DNA of 64,000 nt from JAXMAF01 sp046350555 (GTDB taxonomy: Bacteria; Planctomycetota; Phycisphaerae; Phycisphaerales; SM1A02), in assembly GCA_046350555.1 (NCBI GenBank), contig JAXMAF010000005.1, forward strand, positions 310,001 to 374,000, given 5' to 3'. The notes under the pieces were generated by a model. That model did no database searches. It saw only the letters and a list, made by a program, of their open reading frames with translations, and was not told where the DNA came from. Below are positions 63,275 to 64,000 of this stretch, piece by piece; within the stretch, counting starts at the first letter, position 1; every line of letters begins with the position of its first letter. A program made the translations under genes and the position numbers.

Positions 63275-64000
63275 ATGTCCTTCCGCTCCGGCACCCTTTC
63301 GTATGCGAGGTTTCGCGTCTTCGGCGACGGTCCGTCCGCGGTGGACGAGACCCTGCTCGACACGCTCGCCAGGCACGTGGTCAAGCATCCGAAGGTCGGC
63401 GCGCCGCAGGAACTCGTGGCGGGCTGGTGCGGCGGACGGCACGTCCTCGACGACGAGTTTCCCTACGACGAGACGGGGTTCGGCACGGCGCTCCTCGCGG
63501 GCATGCGCGTCGACGTCAACCGCGTGCCCGCGGAACTTCGCCGCGCCTATCGCGCGATGGCCGAGCAGGAGCGCGCGGCGGGGACCGAGACGGGCTTCCT
63601 CGGCAGCGCCGAGCGGAAGGCCGCGAAGGAGGAGGCCGAACGACGAAGCGCCGAGGAGCTCGCCGCCGGCCGACATCGGCGCAGCAAGCTGGTTCCGCTC
63701 GTCTGGTCGCTCCCGCGCGGGCTGCTCCTGGCGCCGGCAAGCGGCGAGCGGGCGACGAGCTTGCTCCGCGACCTGCTCCTGCGCTCGCTCTCGATGCGGC
63801 TTCAGCCGCGTTCCGCGGGATCGATCGCCTGGGACCTGCTGAGCGAGCGCGGGCTTGCCGGCGATCTCGACGACGCGCTTCCATCGGCCTTCACCGCCGC
63901 GCCCGTCGAGCGCGCCCGGCGTGACGGCGCGAACGACGGCGCCGGGCGGGGCGCGCCGCCGTCGCGCGGACGCCGCGGCGATTCATCCGGCGGTGAGCGG
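63275..64000 (+). CDS. RdgC-like protein (partial, 3' end cut by window)
   Basis: 242 codons are open from ATG 63275 to the window edge. RFRVFGDGPSAVDETLLDTLARH at the start and the charged block SAERKAAKEEAERRSAEELA, followed by RRSKLVPLVWSLPRGLLLAP, recall RdgC, the DNA-binding protein that limits RecA in recombination; the ERAtSLLRDLLLRSL segment agrees. RdgC proper is about 300 residues in proteobacteria, so the C-terminus is missing here. The last 30 readable residues are Arg/Gly/Asp-rich. Assignment rests on local similarity, so it is a moderate call. Confidence 0.5.
   Translation, partial: MSFRSGTLSYARFRVFGDGPSAVDETLLDTLARHVVKHPKVGAPQELVAGWCGGRHVLDDEFPYDETGFGTALLAGMRVDVNRVPAELRRAYRAMAEQERAAGTETGFLGSAERKAAKEEAERRSAEELAAGRHRRSKLVPLVWSLPRGLLLAPASGERATSLLRDLLLRSLSMRLQPRSAGSIAWDLLSERGLAGDLDDALPSAFTAAPVERARRDGANDGAGRGAPPSRGRRGDSSGGER

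Noticed and set aside
63161..63676. Minus-strand 171-codon frame opposite the RdgC-like gene
   Set aside because: Antisense shadow; the plus-strand frame has RdgC-like blocks and a plausible start.

Overview
The window is GC-rich chromosomal DNA, very probably from a planctomycete and most likely of the class Phycisphaerae. The clues are a DUF1501/DUF1800 pair, prepilins beginning (R)AFTLIELLVV, a type II secretion-like pseudopilin operon, flotillin-like FloA with two NfeD proteins, a GH29 fucosidase with a PA14 tail, and HpnH for hopanoid side chains. I saw no rRNA, tRNA, CRISPR array, insertion sequence or prophage.

Layout. 1-9.0 kb (minus): type II secretion/pilus-like operon gspE-F-G-H-I-J-K and a cut-off gspL-like gene, preceded by a secreted protein (9.1-10.6). 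10.8-13.7: a lone CoA-transferase alpha subunit divergent from a heme oxygenase-MFS pair. 13.7-19.0 (minus): NatAB-type ABC transporter, a LolA-like secreted protein and an S41 protease. 19.2-29.6: ABC-F protein, fucosidase, chagasin-type inhibitor, PilT, acyl-CoA carboxylase beta subunit, RdgB, HicA-like protein and a YkgJ-type cysteine-cluster protein. 29.7-35.0 (minus): membrane protein plus GT2, then FloA-NfeD. 35.2-37.2: two free-standing major-prepilin-like genes, the first followed by a convincing intrinsic terminator. 37.2-38.15: nearly 1 kb with no visible gene. 38.15-45.4: RidA-like protein, receiver protein, LpxL-type acyltransferase, coiled-coil membrane protein, second GspE/PilB ATPase, ECF sigma and anti-sigma. 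45.6-54.8: mannose-6-phosphate isomerase, FabZ-like protein, DUF1501/DUF1800 and several small genes. 55.0-59.4: tsf, rpsB, an SPFH-RHH pair, rplT and rpmI. 59.7-61.3: second ECF sigma with a membrane partner. 61.9-64.0: hpnH and the start of an RdgC-like gene.

How the genes fit together. Envelope biology dominates: pseudopilin assembly (GspE-L, a second GspE, PilT, two prepilins), membrane organisation (FloA/NfeD, SPFH, HpnH, LpxL) and two ECF sigma/anti-sigma modules that may report envelope state. Translation genes (rpsB-tsf, rpmI-rplT) lie in the right third.

Sequence quality. Genes at about 45.9-46.1, 48.9-54.8 and 57.4-58.9 kb are broken by many small frameshifts while neighbours are intact. 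Since ribosomal gene rplT is hit too, these are most probably base-calling or assembly errors rather than real pseudogenes; those genes are annotated over their full reconstructed span.
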